Shown here in pieces: positions 5,732 to 14,191 of a stretch of DNA of 21,821 nt. Position numbers and translations under genes: made by a program. The notes under the pieces were generated by a model, which worked only from the letters and a program-made list of their open reading frames with translations, was not told the origin of the DNA and made no database searches. The DNA comes from a virus, in the IMG/VR virus record IMGVR_UViG_3300045412_000446, positions 1 through 21,821 of that record; one strand, 5' to 3'. How positions within the stretch are numbered: position 1 is the first letter of the stretch; every line of letters begins with the position of its first letter.

Positions 5732-7062
5732 ACGGATTGTATCTTGTCAGATGGTTTCTGACTCATATAATACAATCTTTTCGGCAAACTTTCAACCAGC
5801 TTGTCCAGGGTGTTGGTACTCATGGCCCACATAGGGGTATCTTGCAACATGAATGCTATCTTGGGTTTGATCCCAGATCGCAGCAGAGTCCTTGGTATTT
5901 TGTTTCTAACGAATATGATTTTGGTCTGCGGGGAGATCTTTCTATTGCTGACGCTCAACGCATGCAGAATTTTCCATTGGTCATATATTCGCTCACGCTC
6001 CATAATGGGGGTATCCGCACCATAGACGAAGTCTGGGGATGGAAACTGCTCCACCTCAGTATTGGGATCCGCGGACATTGGTTGGTTGAGTTCAAAACCA
6101 AATGCGATGCTGTCTTTTGTTATGCCCGCCGCTTCAAATTCTCCCAGCCATTCATAAACTGACGTGATTTCATCTTTTATTCCCAGATCCCCGCTGAATG
6201 GACAGATCGTGGGCAGGTCTCCCAATTCTATGATTGCTTGTAACAAAGTTTTCCTGTCATAGACTTTCCTGTCCACGAACAAATCAGTGTTGGATGCATG
6301 GGCTATCTTTTCCGCTAGTGTTCGTGCAGGCGCAGAATTATTTCTTACAGAAGAAATGCAGAGTTGTTTCAATTGGTCTCTCTGTTGAAGATATGACAGC
6401 GATTGACAATTTTTTAGCCAATATTCTGCAAGTGAGTCGGAAGCATTGATTAATCTTATTGAATCGTTATCTACATCAGCGATGACAGGCAGATATTTCT
6501 TCTTCTGTTGTTTGATCTCTTCGTAGTCATTTAAAATTTTTATTTTTAGTATCTTGAAATCATATCTCACCGCTATCAGTGTCACATAGTAGGCCACCGT
6601 ATCGGTATAATTCATGGTCCATTTTTTTGTCTCTCCGTCATACAGCATTGGAACCAACTCCTGTGTTTTCTTTTTAAGGCATCTTATCAATGCAATAAAT
6701 TTTTCGTTATAAGGAAATCTCATTTCTAGAACTTCTCTACCATCTTGTGCTGTAAAGACATCTACGCTCTTTTCGAAACTTATGACTCTAAAGGGTTGGT
6801 CATAGCGGGGATTGTTTATCAGATTGTCCACATCAAAATCAAATTTTTCCAACAACGTTTTGTATCTCTTCAAGAACATCATGGCCAGTTTGCCCTGCTT
6901 CTCCGTCCATGCATAGGTAGCGGCAGCCAAGCTCTGTATGATCTTGAAATCTTTGTCATGCATCCCGGAATTTTGCCAAGATCCGCCGGTATTATAGGCC
7001 AATATCCTCAGAGCGGCCTCCATTGATTCCAACCTGCGATGTGGTATGTTTGTGTTTGTCAT
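5728..7062 (-). CDS. HARP-domain-like protein coupled to UvsW
   Basis: A 444-residue protein with no Walker A or other ATPase motif. Residues about 113-160 (MRFPYNEKFIALIRCLKK, then MLYDGETKKWTMNYTD) resemble the HARP module of SMARCAL1-type annealing helicases, where a YxxELI helix is followed by a Y-D-x-x-x-R-K-W turn. The C-terminal part (SPQTKIIFVRNKIPRTLL, IKPKIAFMLQDTP) looks like an alpha/beta domain of unknown type. An open frame continues to a GTG at 7089, but that codon lies upstream of the expected transcription start, so ATG 7062 is chosen. It is the first gene after the promoter and overlaps uvsW as ATGA. A role as DNA-structure-binding partner of UvsW is my inference; the HARP match is by eye. 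Confidence 0.55.
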   Translation of the reverse strand: MTNTNIPHRRLESMEAALRILAYNTGGSWQNSGMHDKDFKIIQSLAAATYAWTEKQGKLAMMFLKRYKTLLEKFDFDVDNLINNPRYDQPFRVISFEKSVDVFTAQDGREVLEMRFPYNEKFIALIRCLKKKTQELVPMLYDGETKKWTMNYTDTVAYYVTLIAVRYDFKILKIKILNDYEEIKQQKKKYLPVIADVDNDSIRLINASDSLAEYWLKNCQSLSYLQQRDQLKQLCISSVRNNSAPARTLAEKIAHASNTDLFVDRKVYDRKTLLQAIIELGDLPTICPFSGDLGIKDEITSVYEWLGEFEAAGITKDSIAFGFELNQPMSADPNTEVEQFPSPDFVYGADTPIMERERIYDQWKILHALSVSNRKISPQTKIIFVRNKIPRTLLRSGIKPKIAFMLQDTPMWAMSTNTLDKLVESLPKRLYYMSQKPSDKIQSV

Positions 7063-7077
7063 TTTTTGGATAATTAC

Positions 7078-7105
7078 AGTATAGCACACAAGACAAAAAA
7101 GTCAA
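7078..7105 (-). promoter_or_regulatory. Sigma70-like early promoter for the uvsW operon
   Basis: On the minus strand TTGACT (7100-7105) and TATACT (7078-7083) are separated by 16 nt, close to the consensus TTGACA-17-TATAAT. Transcription would begin about position 7071, only some 9 nt before the ATG at 7062, so the leader is very short. It is the only strong promoter seen between 7122 and the left end for the leftward replication genes, and presumably is read by unmodified host RNA polymerase. Confidence 0.68.
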
Positions 7106-7121
7106 TTGTGTTACCACTTTT

Positions 7122-7526
7122 ATGAGAAGAAAAAAAGCACTCAAATTAAGGCATAAGATAGTGAGAGAAACCCTTGTACATAAGGGACCTTATGAAACCA
7201 ACAGGCGGGCTATAGATCTCTGGTTTCGCTACATCAATCGAGCAGTGTTCAACAATGAGTTGCCAAATTTCAATAAGATCATAATCAAGAAATGGCTGAA
7301 ACAGGCCATGGGGCAGGTGTGCGCCTATCCAGATAGAAATCCTAAAAGATTTGAACTGGAGATGCTGCGCAAGTACAACACCAAGAAAGATTTTATAGAA
7401 ACATTGGCACACGAGATGATACACCTATATCAATTTGCATTAAAGAAGGACACGGGCAATCACAACAGGATCTTCTACAGCTTCCGGCCAAGGTTTAAAT
7501 TTATTGGCCTAGGACTTTCTCTTTAA
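7122..7526 (+). CDS. SprT-like zinc metallopeptidase
   Basis: A 134-residue protein with the core of the SprT/Spartan family: LAHEMIHLYQ at about 95-104 gives the HExxH zinc site (His97, Glu98, His101), and His114 in NHNRIF is the likely third ligand. The upstream segment IDLWFRYINRAVFNNELPNF matches the helix before the family's beta-sheet. Eukaryotic Spartan clears DNA-protein crosslinks at forks, while SprT itself is poorly understood; the phage copy lies beside replication genes, which fits a DNA-linked substrate. It is rightward, divergent from the uvsW operon and convergent (26-nt overlap) with the glycan cassette. The N-terminus is basic (MRRKKALKLRHK). The usual C-terminal zinc ribbon is missing. 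Confidence 0.82.
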   Translation: MRRKKALKLRHKIVRETLVHKGPYETNRRAIDLWFRYINRAVFNNELPNFNKIIIKKWLKQAMGQVCAYPDRNPKRFELEMLRKYNTKKDFIETLAHEMIHLYQFALKKDTGNHNRIFYSFRPRFKFIGLGLSL

Positions 7527-8244
7527 ACACATTATAGGTCATCAACAACGTATTCTTTAGATTGGTCCCAGTCTGCAGGTGATTTAGATACTCTGGTGGG
7601 TTGTCGTGCACCACTGTGAAGCGGCAGTAGGGCCTCTGTTTTATCAAGGTTCTGAACTGTTTCAGCCATGCCTCAAATATGCTGTCATCGTTTCTTTCTC
7701 CATAGCACGGCGTATCCTGGTAGATGTTGTTCAGTTGTCCCTTGCCATATTGCCTGAAGTCAAAGCCTATGAGATAGATATTTTTATGTCCATGCACGCA
7801 GGCGGTCCACATGGCGGCCTGCCCAGAAACCCAATGCGGATTATTGGGTATGAGGTTTAGTTTGCCAGCGTACCTGTTGACCTCCAGCGAAGGAGCGTAG
7901 CATACGCATTTTTCATACACTCGGCCATCCACTATGACCTTGCTTATCTTGGAGTCGACCATGAAAAGGTAATCTGGCATGAAGTCTCTGTAGAGTGCGT
8001 TGCAGCCATACACCTGCCCTGTGGGCCTCAAAATATTAAGATCAAATCCCTGCCTGGAAGGACCGTTGCCTATTATGTAGGCATTGCCTCGGGGCACTGC
8101 CTTGACCCGGTCCTCATAGAATGCTGTCTCCAATATCTTCTGACCTTTCCTTATCACCGTGCGGACCGTGACGGTTTCACCGCTGTAGGGCTGCCATTCT
8201 ATGGGCTGGATCTCCTCATGCCTGTGTGTCCTGACTGTCTTCAT
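7501..8244 (-). CDS. DUF115/Maf-like protein of the glycan cassette
   Basis: With the start at ATG 8244 (overlapping the preceding stop as ATGA) the protein has 247 residues; a longer frame to 8349 would overlap its neighbour by over 100 nt and is rejected. The core AYIIGNGPSRQGFDLN, then VYGCNALYRDFMPDYLFMVD, and later HWVSGQAAMWTACVHGHKNI with YLIGFDFR, match the DUF115 / 6-hydroxymethylpterin pyrophosphokinase-like fold. Maf proteins of this superfamily transfer nonulosonic acids such as pseudaminic acid to flagellin; others act in lipid-glycan assembly. It is the last gene of the leftward block. Substrate and reaction are not determined here. A transferase working on a nonulosonic acid is one option, in keeping with the Kdo-transferase-like neighbours. 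Confidence 0.65.
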   Translation of the reverse strand: MKTVRTHRHEEIQPIEWQPYSGETVTVRTVIRKGQKILETAFYEDRVKAVPRGNAYIIGNGPSRQGFDLNILRPTGQVYGCNALYRDFMPDYLFMVDSKISKVIVDGRVYEKCVCYAPSLEVNRYAGKLNLIPNNPHWVSGQAAMWTACVHGHKNIYLIGFDFRQYGKGQLNNIYQDTPCYGERNDDSIFEAWLKQFRTLIKQRPYCRFTVVHDNPPEYLNHLQTGTNLKNTLLMTYNVFKEKVLGQ

Positions 8245-9116
8245 TTTATGCTGTATTTTTCCTCCAACCTTGTCCTTATCCTCATCCATGGAGTGCCGTT
8301 CCTGATCTCCTGTGTGGTCCATTCGGTGTAAGCCAATCGATTGGCCCAATTCAATCTGGCTGGCATGGCTGGTTTTTCTATGTCTCTCAGCTCCTCGTTT
8401 CCAACTTCATAACTGAGGCTGGATGGTGACACAAATACCGGCACGCCATTGATCACCGATTCCATTCCAATGTTGCTGGAATGATTGACCACTGCCCAGG
8501 CGTCATTGAGCACTTCCTTGAAATCGGTGTCGTCGTATGTGTTGGGGTCGGGAGCAGGCGCCCTAAATTTAACATTTTCAAATTTTTCTTCACTGAGCTC
8601 AAAGTAACTCCTGGGATGTGGTCTCACAATGATCTGTCTCTTGGTGTATTTCCTAATCTCCTTGATCTTTTGTTCCGCCCATTGTGCTGCCGTTGGCATC
8701 CCTTGCCATTGCAGGCTTTCTGTGTTCTGGCAACACAATAAGATATATTTGCCCTGGGATCTCCAGGGTTTCATCTCTATGTCAAACAATGGCCAACGCT
8801 TGTCATTATATTGTTGATTGGCGAAGTCCGCGTCCCTGTTGGTGCCATTGATGGCCATCTTCCATGTGTGCTCGCGTTTGATGCCACCCACTTCCAATAC
8901 CACTACCGGTCGATTGGTCGACCTAAAGCTGTCCCATACTTGTTTGTTGGCGGCCATCCTGCCCTTCCATAGCACCGACCATATGATGGCCACGTCGCAG
9001 TTGCGGTCCTCGTTGAGATGGAATTTCTCTCCCTCGTCTCTAAAGCAGTCCAGCAGTGCCTTAAAAACAGGGCGTGAGTTTATGCTGCCATTGTTTTCGA
9101 ATACCGCTATCCTCAT
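8241..9116 (-). CDS. KpsC/KpsS-like capsule glycosyltransferase, paralog A
   Basis: A 291-residue protein with start ATG 9116 (ATGA overlap with the GT-A gene). The N-terminal half (MRIAVFENNG, DVAIIWSVLW) looks like a Rossmann domain; the C-terminal half has IIVRPHPRSYFE, then AWAVVNHSSNIGMESVINGV with PVF, and ends with LAYTEWTTQEIRNGTPW. The RPHP motif and the AVV..SS...E....GvPVF loop are the donor-binding signature of the GT-B capsule polysaccharide superfamily (KpsC, KpsS, CDP-glycerol transferases). It shares its C-terminal pattern with three other genes here. It probably transfers a sugar or sugar-phosphate from a nucleotide donor in the cytoplasm. Donor and acceptor are unknown. Confidence 0.68.
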   Translation of the reverse strand: MRIAVFENNGSINSRPVFKALLDCFRDEGEKFHLNEDRNCDVAIIWSVLWKGRMAANKQVWDSFRSTNRPVVVLEVGGIKREHTWKMAINGTNRDADFANQQYNDKRWPLFDIEMKPWRSQGKYILLCCQNTESLQWQGMPTAAQWAEQKIKEIRKYTKRQIIVRPHPRSYFELSEEKFENVKFRAPAPDPNTYDDTDFKEVLNDAWAVVNHSSNIGMESVINGVPVFVSPSSLSYEVGNEELRDIEKPAMPARLNWANRLAYTEWTTQEIRNGTPWMRIRTRLEEKYSIK

Positions 9117-10021
9117 TTCAATGCTCCTGGCACTTTCTTCCAATAGTCCAACTCCAACACATTGGCCGGGGCATCCTTCATGGGAGGTCTCAGATCTGCT
9201 CTAGCACTGCTGCCCAATTTTTTTCTTTTGCCTTTCATGTGGTCCATGTATAAACCCAATTCGCTGTTGATGAACACATGATGTCCTTTGACGTTCTTGC
9301 CATAGCCAATATCATTTACCTGTATGTTATACTTCTCTTGAAATTTCCTGGCCAGATGCCAGAAAATAAAACTGTCGTGCCACTCTAGCAACTTGAACAC
9401 CTCATCTGTGATGTATAATTTTTCCCATTCTGTAACAAATTCTTGGGTGTTAGGATGTTGTAAATTATACCCTACAAATCCACACTCGGGATATTTGCCA
9501 CCATCTTTCAATGCATATCTTTCTCGGCCCAGGAAAGTCAGCATGGTATCTCGGGGTAAAAGAGTCTCAAGGAAATTCAATGGTATGGATCTAAATGTAA
9601 AAGTATCAGCATCAACCCACAGCACATAGTCATAGTTGGCGGAATTTCTCACAGCGTTGATAACGCAAAAAACTTTATTGCTGAATCTCACGGCATCCCA
9701 AAGGAACGATCCCTTATTTTTATCCAATCCACCATGTTGTTGCAGAGCAGCAGGTCTTCTAACTCCCCCCGGTATCTCTTGTAACTCTCCGCATGCCACA
9801 GGATCGTTCCGATGTTGATTTTTAAATTTCAACAACTCGGGTTCAGCCGAGTTTAGATCAATCCATGTGATTCTAGGATGATCGTAGTTGGGTTTTGGTT
9901 CCTCAAGATACACCACAAGATCGATTTCTTTCGGCCATTGTTCGGCAATGCTCTTGATACCTCTACCGGAATAGAGATCCCATGTGCCTGGTTTGTATGA
10001 GGTTATAACTTTGATTTTCAT
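9113..10021 (-). CDS. GT-A fold glycosyltransferase
   Basis: A 302-residue protein opening MKIKVITSYKPGTW, with a DxD-type metal and nucleotide-sugar motif in DYVLWVDADTF (Asp137, Asp139) and a later LGLYMDHMKGKRKK that could supply the histidine ligand. GRERYALKDGGKYPECGFVG resembles the acceptor-side loop of retaining GT-A transferases of the GT8 kind. No membrane helix is visible, so it is likely cytoplasmic. It starts 7 nt after asparagine synthetase ends and overlaps paralog A as ATGA. An insertion-like stretch at about residues 78-105 (IPGGVRRPAALQQHGG) is of low complexity compared with the rest. Sugar specificity is unknown. Confidence 0.7.
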   Translation of the reverse strand: MKIKVITSYKPGTWDLYSGRGIKSIAEQWPKEIDLVVYLEEPKPNYDHPRITWIDLNSAEPELLKFKNQHRNDPVACGELQEIPGGVRRPAALQQHGGLDKNKGSFLWDAVRFSNKVFCVINAVRNSANYDYVLWVDADTFTFRSIPLNFLETLLPRDTMLTFLGRERYALKDGGKYPECGFVGYNLQHPNTQEFVTEWEKLYITDEVFKLLEWHDSFIFWHLARKFQEKYNIQVNDIGYGKNVKGHHVFINSELGLYMDHMKGKRKKLGSSARADLRPPMKDAPANVLELDYWKKVPGALK

Positions 10022-10028
10022 ATTCTAT

Positions 10029-11747
10029 TTAATACGTCATTTGATATTTTTTAATCCAGTCTTTCATTATCCAAGCCGGAACCAGAGCTTTACTGGCTTT
10101 TTGGCTTACCGTAATTTTATCTAGTTTTGATTTGTCTCCCATATTATTTGTATAGAAGTTTTTTAAATTTTTATCAGTGCCCATGGCCAGCCATTGCCCA
10201 ATTGGCACAGTCCATCCAGTTTTTTGTTTTGTGATTATGGCGTCCGGCAATATGCCTTTGTAGGCTATCTTGGTCAATAATTTGGTATCAGATTTATTTT
10301 TTCCTATCTTATAGCTTGTGGGAATGTCCAGGCAGTACTGCATGAACATCTTTGTGGTCAGAGGAAATCTCCCCTCCATGCCAAACGACATGCCATATTT
10401 GTCGTTCCTGGCAAAGAATTCGTTTGGAGCCTGCGCAACACAATCGATAGCCATGTAAGACGCCACAGGATCTGCAGGATTCCATAGAGTGTCGGGATAT
10501 AATTTTATTAGTTCTTCTCTCAATACCGGAGTTGGCAGAGTTGGCACTCCTACCACTAGTGGTCGTTTTATTCTTTGTAACCATTTGTCTATTACGCTGC
10601 TCCATGAATTAAATTTTTCATCTTTCATTTTCCAATACTTAGGATATCCGCCCAGTATCTCGTCGCCCATGTCTCCCGCCATGGTTATGACGGTGCCTGC
10701 CTCGGATAATTTTCTATTGGTATGGTAGTACATGCTCATGCTGGGATTGTATACTGGCTGCTCCATGTAATAGATGCTGTCATTCCATGCCGCAATCACG
10801 TCATTGGGAGTGATGATGATTTCTCTGTGATTGAATTTTTCTTGATCCGCTAATATTTTAGCACAGGTGGCATCACTGTTGTAATCTTCATCTGTTACTA
10901 CATTGGGTTTCATTTTATTAGTAAATGTATTCACTGAGCCGTGTATCTTCATCATCTCGTATGCCACCACGCTGCTGTCTAATCCGCCGCTGAGGAACAC
11001 TCCCATCTGTCTTCTTCCTATGCTGCACATCTGCACAGTCTTTCTAACTCGATCTCTGAACTCCGCGGGATCAAAGGAAGAATTGGATCTAGGAGTTATG
11101 AAAATTCTTTCTGATAATTTTATTCTTTTATTTGCACAGTCATATGTGATTGTTTCTCCCGGCATCAGTTGTTTTATGTTGGAAAAAAATGTGTTTCTGG
11201 TGGCATTAATACCTGTGAGGCTCATGCAACTTATTGCCAACTGATCTATCTTCCTGGAGTTGGGCACTAGATCCAGCATGCCCTTTATCTCAGAACCAAA
11301 TATCAATCCTTCAACGGTCTCGGCATAGTATAGAGGTTTGATGCCAGCGTGATCTCTACTCAATATCAGTTGTCTCGTGTGCGTGTCGTAATAGGCAAAG
11401 GCATGCATGCTATCGATCTGTTCAACAAATTTTGCGCCATATTGGTCCAGACCCCATGCCAATAGTTCTGTGTCGCATGTGGTGCGGGGTTGGAATGCCG
11501 TGTTTTTTTTTATCAGATCAAAATAGTTAAAGATCTCTCCATTGTAGATCAATATGTTACCCCTTTCCGTTCGCCATGGCTGCTGTGACGCAGTGGGCTG
11601 ATCTGTGATGCTCAAAAGATTGTGTCCCAGTGTAACCGAATCATCGTTCCACACACCATTGCCGTCTGGTCCCCTATGGTGGCACTTCTCCATGTACTTT
11701 TTGATAAACTCTACATCTTTAGTTGTGATGCCATATACGCCGCACAT
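10029..11747 (-). CDS. Glutamine-dependent asparagine synthetase (AsnB family)
   Basis: A 572-residue, apparently intact enzyme. The N-terminal glutaminase has Cys2 as nucleophile (MCGVYGI), HRGPDG (24-29) and NGEIFNY (69-75). The synthetase domain has the PPi-loop SGGLDSS (253-259), then TMAGDMGDEILGGY and GRFPL typical of AsnB. AsnB makes asparagine from aspartate, glutamine and ATP, but relatives in polysaccharide loci amidate uronic acids or other carboxylates (as in WbpS/Alb-type genes). The position among transferases and the sulfotransferase favours glycan amidation over amino-acid supply; this is inference. GGAAGG lies 7 nt before the ATG inside the end of the sulfotransferase gene, with a 29-nt overlap. 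Confidence 0.88.
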   Translation of the reverse strand: MCGVYGITTKDVEFIKKYMEKCHHRGPDGNGVWNDDSVTLGHNLLSITDQPTASQQPWRTERGNILIYNGEIFNYFDLIKKNTAFQPRTTCDTELLAWGLDQYGAKFVEQIDSMHAFAYYDTHTRQLILSRDHAGIKPLYYAETVEGLIFGSEIKGMLDLVPNSRKIDQLAISCMSLTGINATRNTFFSNIKQLMPGETITYDCANKRIKLSERIFITPRSNSSFDPAEFRDRVRKTVQMCSIGRRQMGVFLSGGLDSSVVAYEMMKIHGSVNTFTNKMKPNVVTDEDYNSDATCAKILADQEKFNHREIIITPNDVIAAWNDSIYYMEQPVYNPSMSMYYHTNRKLSEAGTVITMAGDMGDEILGGYPKYWKMKDEKFNSWSSVIDKWLQRIKRPLVVGVPTLPTPVLREELIKLYPDTLWNPADPVASYMAIDCVAQAPNEFFARNDKYGMSFGMEGRFPLTTKMFMQYCLDIPTSYKIGKNKSDTKLLTKIAYKGILPDAIITKQKTGWTVPIGQWLAMGTDKNLKNFYTNNMGDKSKLDKITVSQKASKALVPAWIMKDWIKKYQMTY

Positions 11748-12375
11748 TGAAATCCCTTCCGTTGTGTTTTATTGCTGACCAGATGCGATCGTCTATCGTC
11801 CAGTCAAATTTCCAAACTGCTCTGAAAAATTTGTATACGTTTTCGTTGAGTTCCACTTGCGATGGAGGAGTTACATTGATCAGCTCGCGGTTCCATGGCA
11901 GGCCAAATTTGTTCTCAATCTTTTCAAACCAATTGGGACCATCGATGGCCACCAGTCTCACGGCAACTTGATCCGTGTCAAAATAATAATGCTGTGGTCT
12001 CAGAGCTCCTCCTTGTTCATTTCTTGGTCTATCCTGCGTAACAACGAGATCTGCCAGGTACGCCAGCACTCCTGGTTCATCTTTTTGATTTTTTGGTATA
12101 GACCTCGACTGCAGGTTATAACGTATTATACTATCATAACGTTCTCTGGGTGATCTAAAAGTTGTGAACCAAAACCAATCCTTGTATTCCTCTGCCGCAT
12201 ATTTCTGTCGTAGTTCTAATCCTATGATCTGATTGGCAGACAGGTGAGGGGTGTTTTTTAAACATCCACGGTTGACCTCGTTAGGGGCTATGCTTTCCAG
12301 ATATTTTGTCACGGTATGACCAGCGGTCTTTGGCACATGTATGTAAACAACTTTTAATTTACTTGAGATGTACAT
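11719..12375 (-). CDS. Sulfotransferase family protein (PAPS-dependent)
   Basis: A 218-residue protein with the two PAPS-binding signatures: VYIHVPKTAGHTV (10-22; Lys16 and Thr17 in the 5'-phosphosulfate loop) and WFTTFRSPRERYDSI (about 69-83), whose Arg74 and Ser75 match the 3'-phosphate loop. Such enzymes move sulfate from PAPS to a hydroxyl or amino group of a carbohydrate. Bacterial homologues of the sulfotransfer_2 type often occur in capsule and O-antigen loci. The length is at the short end for the family, but both loops are complete. It lies between paralog B and asparagine synthetase. A possible source of PAPS is the APS-kinase-like fusion at 20258-21037. Confidence 0.78.
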   Translation of the reverse strand: MYISSKLKVVYIHVPKTAGHTVTKYLESIAPNEVNRGCLKNTPHLSANQIIGLELRQKYAAEEYKDWFWFTTFRSPRERYDSIIRYNLQSRSIPKNQKDEPGVLAYLADLVVTQDRPRNEQGGALRPQHYYFDTDQVAVRLVAIDGPNWFEKIENKFGLPWNRELINVTPPSQVELNENVYKFFRAVWKFDWTIDDRIWSAIKHNGRDFNVRRIWHHN

Positions 12376-12381
12376 AAAAAA

Positions 12382-13365
12382 TTATAATTTCAATTTCAAT
12401 TTGAATCTACGGAACACCGTGCCATTTTTTATCTCTTCAGTGGTCCACATCTTGTATCCCAGATCATTCAACCATTGTGTCCTGTCAGGCATTTCCGGTG
12501 ATTCTATCTTGGTCAGATCTTTGTTACATACCGGCCAGCATATAGCTAGATCGGAAGTGCAGAAAGTGGGTATACCTCTCACGCAACTGTCTGTGCTGGC
12601 TGTTGAATTGTGTGTGACCACGGCATGGCAATCGGCAATCGCTTCTTGAAAATTAAATCTATAGTATTTTTTATTGTCTCCGGAGAAAAATTTGGGCCCT
12701 ATCACTAGCTCGACGTCATTGGGAAATTCTTTTGCCCTGTCTGCTATCGCTGCCATATGATTAGGATGTGGCCTCACTAAAAATTTCTTAGCAGTCAATG
12801 GTCTCAGTGTTTTATAAACTCCATTGAACCAATCAACGGGATCTAGCTCGTTCATGCTCCAGTTATCTTTGGGTTGTAGTACAAACAGTATTGGATCTTG
12901 TGAATTGGATTTCCTCCATGGTTCATTCTTGATGTTCCACAGCTTCTTCATCATTTCCCAACGATCTGGCGGAGAGTTGTCTGACAAAAAATTTCCATTG
13001 TTCATGGGGGAATATAGAGCCACCCTCCAGTGATGACGGGGATGATCCACTGTGTTTCCAAAACTGCTAAGCAGACCCCCGTCGAATGTGATGATGTATA
13101 TGCCTTTCTTCTTGGCACGTTCCACAAGGTCTCTCCTCCTGCCCTTGGTATGATGCATCTGCTTGTCCCCACCATAGCCAAACATGCAGCCGATAGGTGC
13201 GGTGGGTTCCATCTCGTCCTTGCGCCACTCTCCGGTCAGGTGCTCGTTCACTATTATGGCATTGTCTCCGCAGGCCTTTATGCCCTGGGCCATGTGGTGC
13301 AGCAGTTCCCAGCTGCCACCCCTTCGCCTGTCCTTGACCGTTCTCCTAAAGATCTCAACGTCCAT
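12382..13365 (-). CDS. KpsC/KpsS-like capsule glycosyltransferase, paralog B
   Basis: A 327-residue protein. The start is ATG 13365 because GGAGG stands 7 nt before it inside the end of paralog C; a frame to 13419 would add 18 residues without such a site. Its N-terminal half is longer than in the other copies (CMFGYGGDKQMHH, IYIITFDGGLLSSFGN). The C-terminal half has FLVRPHPNHMAA, ADCHAVVTHNSTASTDSCV then GIPTF, LTKIESPEMPDRTQW and MWTTEEIKNGT, matching the other copies motif for motif. RPHP is intact, so it may be catalytically similar to paralog A. Donor and acceptor are unknown. Confidence 0.68.
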   Translation of the reverse strand: MDVEIFRRTVKDRRRGGSWELLHHMAQGIKACGDNAIIVNEHLTGEWRKDEMEPTAPIGCMFGYGGDKQMHHTKGRRRDLVERAKKKGIYIITFDGGLLSSFGNTVDHPRHHWRVALYSPMNNGNFLSDNSPPDRWEMMKKLWNIKNEPWRKSNSQDPILFVLQPKDNWSMNELDPVDWFNGVYKTLRPLTAKKFLVRPHPNHMAAIADRAKEFPNDVELVIGPKFFSGDNKKYYRFNFQEAIADCHAVVTHNSTASTDSCVRGIPTFCTSDLAICWPVCNKDLTKIESPEMPDRTQWLNDLGYKMWTTEEIKNGTVFRRFKLKLKL

Positions 13366-14170
13366 CCAATATCCTCCATGCCCATCCGTCCTGCATCTCT
13401 TCTCTTGTGAACTGTCCATACGCTAATGAATGATAGCAGGGTTCTCTGTCCGCATATCGGGGTGTTTCTATTTTTGCGAAATCTGTTTCTGCTATGGGAG
13501 CGCATGAGTTCATTGTGTCTGTGAACACAGGCACACCCCTTGCTGTGGATTCTATGGTTACGTTGCTGTTGAATGTCACAATGGCATGTGTGTCGTTCCA
13601 ATTGATTGGTGTGGTGTTGTCCTCATTATCGTCTGGCCCTGGCATCAGTCTCCCTAGTTCATCTATTTTGCTGTCTGGATTATATCCTTTGTTTCTCACA
13701 ACTATTTCTCTATCTGTGTTTGCCCGTAGAATTTCTAAAGTTTTGGACAGCCAGTCTTCCTGTTCGAACATGACCGCCATGCTGTGCGTGGGAGGACACA
13801 CCACAATTTTACGACCGCCCCTCTTCCATGGTTCTATGTTAAAAGGAAAGGATTTTTTAAAACGATCATTGGATCTAGATTCTAAATAATTTTTTACATG
13901 ACCGTTTTTGGTTATTCTCATTAAGTAAGGACTGCCTCGACTCTCTCCCCAGTAAGGACGATCCATGAAATAGAAATCGATCTTGTTTTTTTGTGCCCAA
14001 TGATAAACCATGTTGGTGCCTCTCAATATGCCCATTAGCACAACTTTTTTGGCATCTCTCTGTTGTATCACTTGATCATATGGTAAAATTTTTGATCCTG
14101 GTAAACCTTGTTGGCACCAGTCTATGTATTTCTCTGTGGCAGGTCGGCCAGTTTTACTAAGATATATCAT
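13355..14170 (-). CDS. KpsC/KpsS-like capsule glycosyltransferase, paralog C (altered RPHP)
   Basis: A 271-residue protein starting MIYLSKTGRPATEKYIDW. It keeps the family's C-terminal pattern (THAIVTFNSNVTIESTARG, GVPVF, FAKIETPRYADREP, LAYGQFTREEMQDGWAW), but where A and B have RPHP it reads VVRNKGYNPDS. The conserved His is thus missing, suggesting changed chemistry or a non-catalytic partner. It overlaps paralog B by 11 nt and begins 21 nt after the GT61-like gene. On the minus strand TACAAT (14182-14187) stands 11 nt before the ATG, but with no convincing -35 box. The codon use is more AT-rich than in paralog A. Confidence 0.62.
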   Translation of the reverse strand: MIYLSKTGRPATEKYIDWCQQGLPGSKILPYDQVIQQRDAKKVVLMGILRGTNMVYHWAQKNKIDFYFMDRPYWGESRGSPYLMRITKNGHVKNYLESRSNDRFKKSFPFNIEPWKRGGRKIVVCPPTHSMAVMFEQEDWLSKTLEILRANTDREIVVRNKGYNPDSKIDELGRLMPGPDDNEDNTTPINWNDTHAIVTFNSNVTIESTARGVPVFTDTMNSCAPIAETDFAKIETPRYADREPCYHSLAYGQFTREEMQDGWAWRILDGR

Positions 14171-14191
14171 TTGTATTAATTATTGTATTTT

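Noticed and set aside
7063-7089. GTG start at 7089 for the HARP-like gene
   Set aside because: It lies between the -35 and -10 boxes of the promoter and would not be in the transcript; ATG 7062 is kept.
8245-8349. Upstream extension of the DUF115-like gene
   Set aside because: It would overlap the preceding gene by over 100 nt, and the extra residues are charged and low in complexity; the ATGA-coupled ATG at 8244 is a better start.
13278-13601. Leftward 107-codon frame rich in Arg, His and Cys
   Set aside because: Out-of-frame shadow across the junction of paralogs C and B; composition is unlike a real protein.
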